64,000 bases of DNA from an uncultured Mucilaginibacter sp. (lineage in GTDB: Bacteria; Bacteroidota; Bacteroidia; Sphingobacteriales; Sphingobacteriaceae). The notes under the pieces are model-generated. The model worked only from the letters and a program-made list of their open reading frames with translations, searched no databases and was not told the origin of the DNA. The stretch is taken from positions 62,001 through 126,000 of the forward strand of contig CAITEP010000008.1 of NCBI GenBank assembly GCA_903891475.1, given 5' to 3'. The first letter of the stretch is position 1; each line of letters starts with the position of its first letter. The translations under genes were made by a program, and so were the position numbers. Positions 63,454 to 64,000 of this stretch are shown here, one piece after another.

Positions 63454-64000
63454 TTGGATAGTTATAAAAGGCATAATACCTGGCAAATCTTTAAGCGAAA
63501 TAAACTTGCCTTTTTAGGTTTGATTGTAGTTATCTTGATTTCCATCACTACAACTCTAGGATATTTAATTATGCCTGATTCAACACCTATGGCTAATAGC
63601 ATGTTTATACAACTTAGCCTTCAAAAACCAGGCGCTAGATTTATAATGCTAAAACTTCCTAATGAAACACCTCATAAAAGCGCAGGAATTTTAAATAAAA
63701 TATTTGTTGGTGAGCCAAATAATTTCAAAGAAGTCCCTATTACTAGTTATAAAATTATAAATGAAAAATTAATAGTGAACGAATATATAGGGGCGGAAGA
63801 TAAACCTGAAAGGAAAGTTTATAACAATAAAAATTTTCAAATTATTGAAAAAACATTTTGGTTGGGGACTGATATCTATGGACGTGATTTGTTAAGCCGA
63901 CTTATTCTTGGGGCAAGAGTTTCACTTTCAGTGGGATTGATGGCGGTTTTAATTAGCATGATTTTAGGCATTATTATTGGAGCCGTAGCTGGATATTATG
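63454..64000 (+). CDS. OppC/DppC-like ABC transporter permease, N-terminal part
   Basis: The frame opens directly after a stop codon and begins TTG-GAT at 63454, the only start that gives the usual N-terminus DSYKRHNTWQIFKRNKLAF. One membrane span (LGLIVVILISITTTLGYLI) is followed by a large extracytoplasmic insert of about 100 residues, typical of Bacteroidota versions, and then the signature LGTDIYGRDLLSRLILGARV before further spans. The window ends near residue 182. It would form part of a peptide/nickel-type importer; partner genes lie outside. Confidence 0.85.
   Translation, partial: MDSYKRHNTWQIFKRNKLAFLGLIVVILISITTTLGYLIMPDSTPMANSMFIQLSLQKPGARFIMLKLPNETPHKSAGILNKIFVGEPNNFKEVPITSYKIINEKLIVNEYIGAEDKPERKVYNNKNFQIIEKTFWLGTDIYGRDLLSRLILGARVSLSVGLMAVLISMILGIIIGAVAGYY

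Noticed and set aside
1..64000. CRISPR arrays, tRNA or rRNA genes, insertion sequences, prophage
   Set aside because: No regularly spaced long repeats, cloverleaf-like segments, transposase or integrase motifs, or phage structural genes were seen in any gap or frame.

Overview
The window comes from an AT-rich chromosome of the phylum Bacteroidota, most likely of the Sphingobacteriaceae (relatives of Pedobacter or Mucilaginibacter). The reasons are a SusD-like lipoprotein, an outer-membrane beta-barrel receptor with a carboxypeptidase-regulatory-like N-terminus, a macroglobulin/TonB-plug protein, a DUF3810 protein, a LruC-domain lipoprotein, promoters with the Bacteroidota-type -7 box TAnnTTTG, and a near absence of Shine-Dalgarno sequences. 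The family-level placement is an inference from gene content. I see no tRNA, rRNA, CRISPR array, transposase, integrase or phage gene.

Layout. 1-5250: the end of a SusD-like gene, then three exported phosphoesterases of unrelated folds (beta-propeller/phosphatase fusion, glycerophosphodiesterase, calcineurin-like enzyme). 5375-8923: a methyltransferase, a tandem SnoaL/NTF2-like protein, an AraC-type regulator with a possible 48-residue membrane protein at its 3' end, and a cytochrome b561-like protein; a helically phased repeat array lies upstream of the AraC gene. 9089-11961: a two-component system divergent from the cytochrome gene across a perfect 17-bp inverted repeat, then an exported Nif3-like protein. 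11962-16405: a long non-coding stretch, a 26-codon membrane-peptide gene with its own terminator, and a three-gene cassette: cyclic-nucleotide-binding-domain histidine kinase, receiver/glutaredoxin-like/thioredoxin-reductase-like fusion lacking its redox cysteines, and a UBP-type zinc finger protein. 16422-30110: mainly envelope proteins (penicillin-acylase-family hydrolase, DUF3810, ArnT-like glycosyltransferase, macroglobulin/plug protein, TonB-dependent receptor) and two transporters.

30246-38634: a second two-component system, paralogous to the first but with a histidine cluster in its sensor loop, followed by a TolC / adaptor / RND permease set and a secreted beta-propeller protein, which looks like one regulated efflux module. 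38798-49744 is largely housekeeping: argH, YwbE, DUF1345, DUF72, mtgA, rpsF-rpsR-rplI, a SUFU-like protein, an aldo/keto reductase, an extremely acidic small protein, dnaX and a gluconate-type permease. 50007-64000: LruC lipoprotein, Bcr/CflA-type MFS pump, Do-family protease, dapF, an SNF2-type helicase, a DUF2007-like membrane protein, a dienelactone hydrolase, and a lipid/glycan pair (flippase-like membrane protein plus family 2 glycosyltransferase) that leads into an OppC/DppC-like ABC permease cut by the window end.

The most unusual items are the redox/UBP signalling cassette, the small membrane-peptide genes, the phased repeat array, the exported Nif3 homologue, and the His-rich sensor tied to an RND system whose adaptor lacks the normal coiled-coil hairpin.
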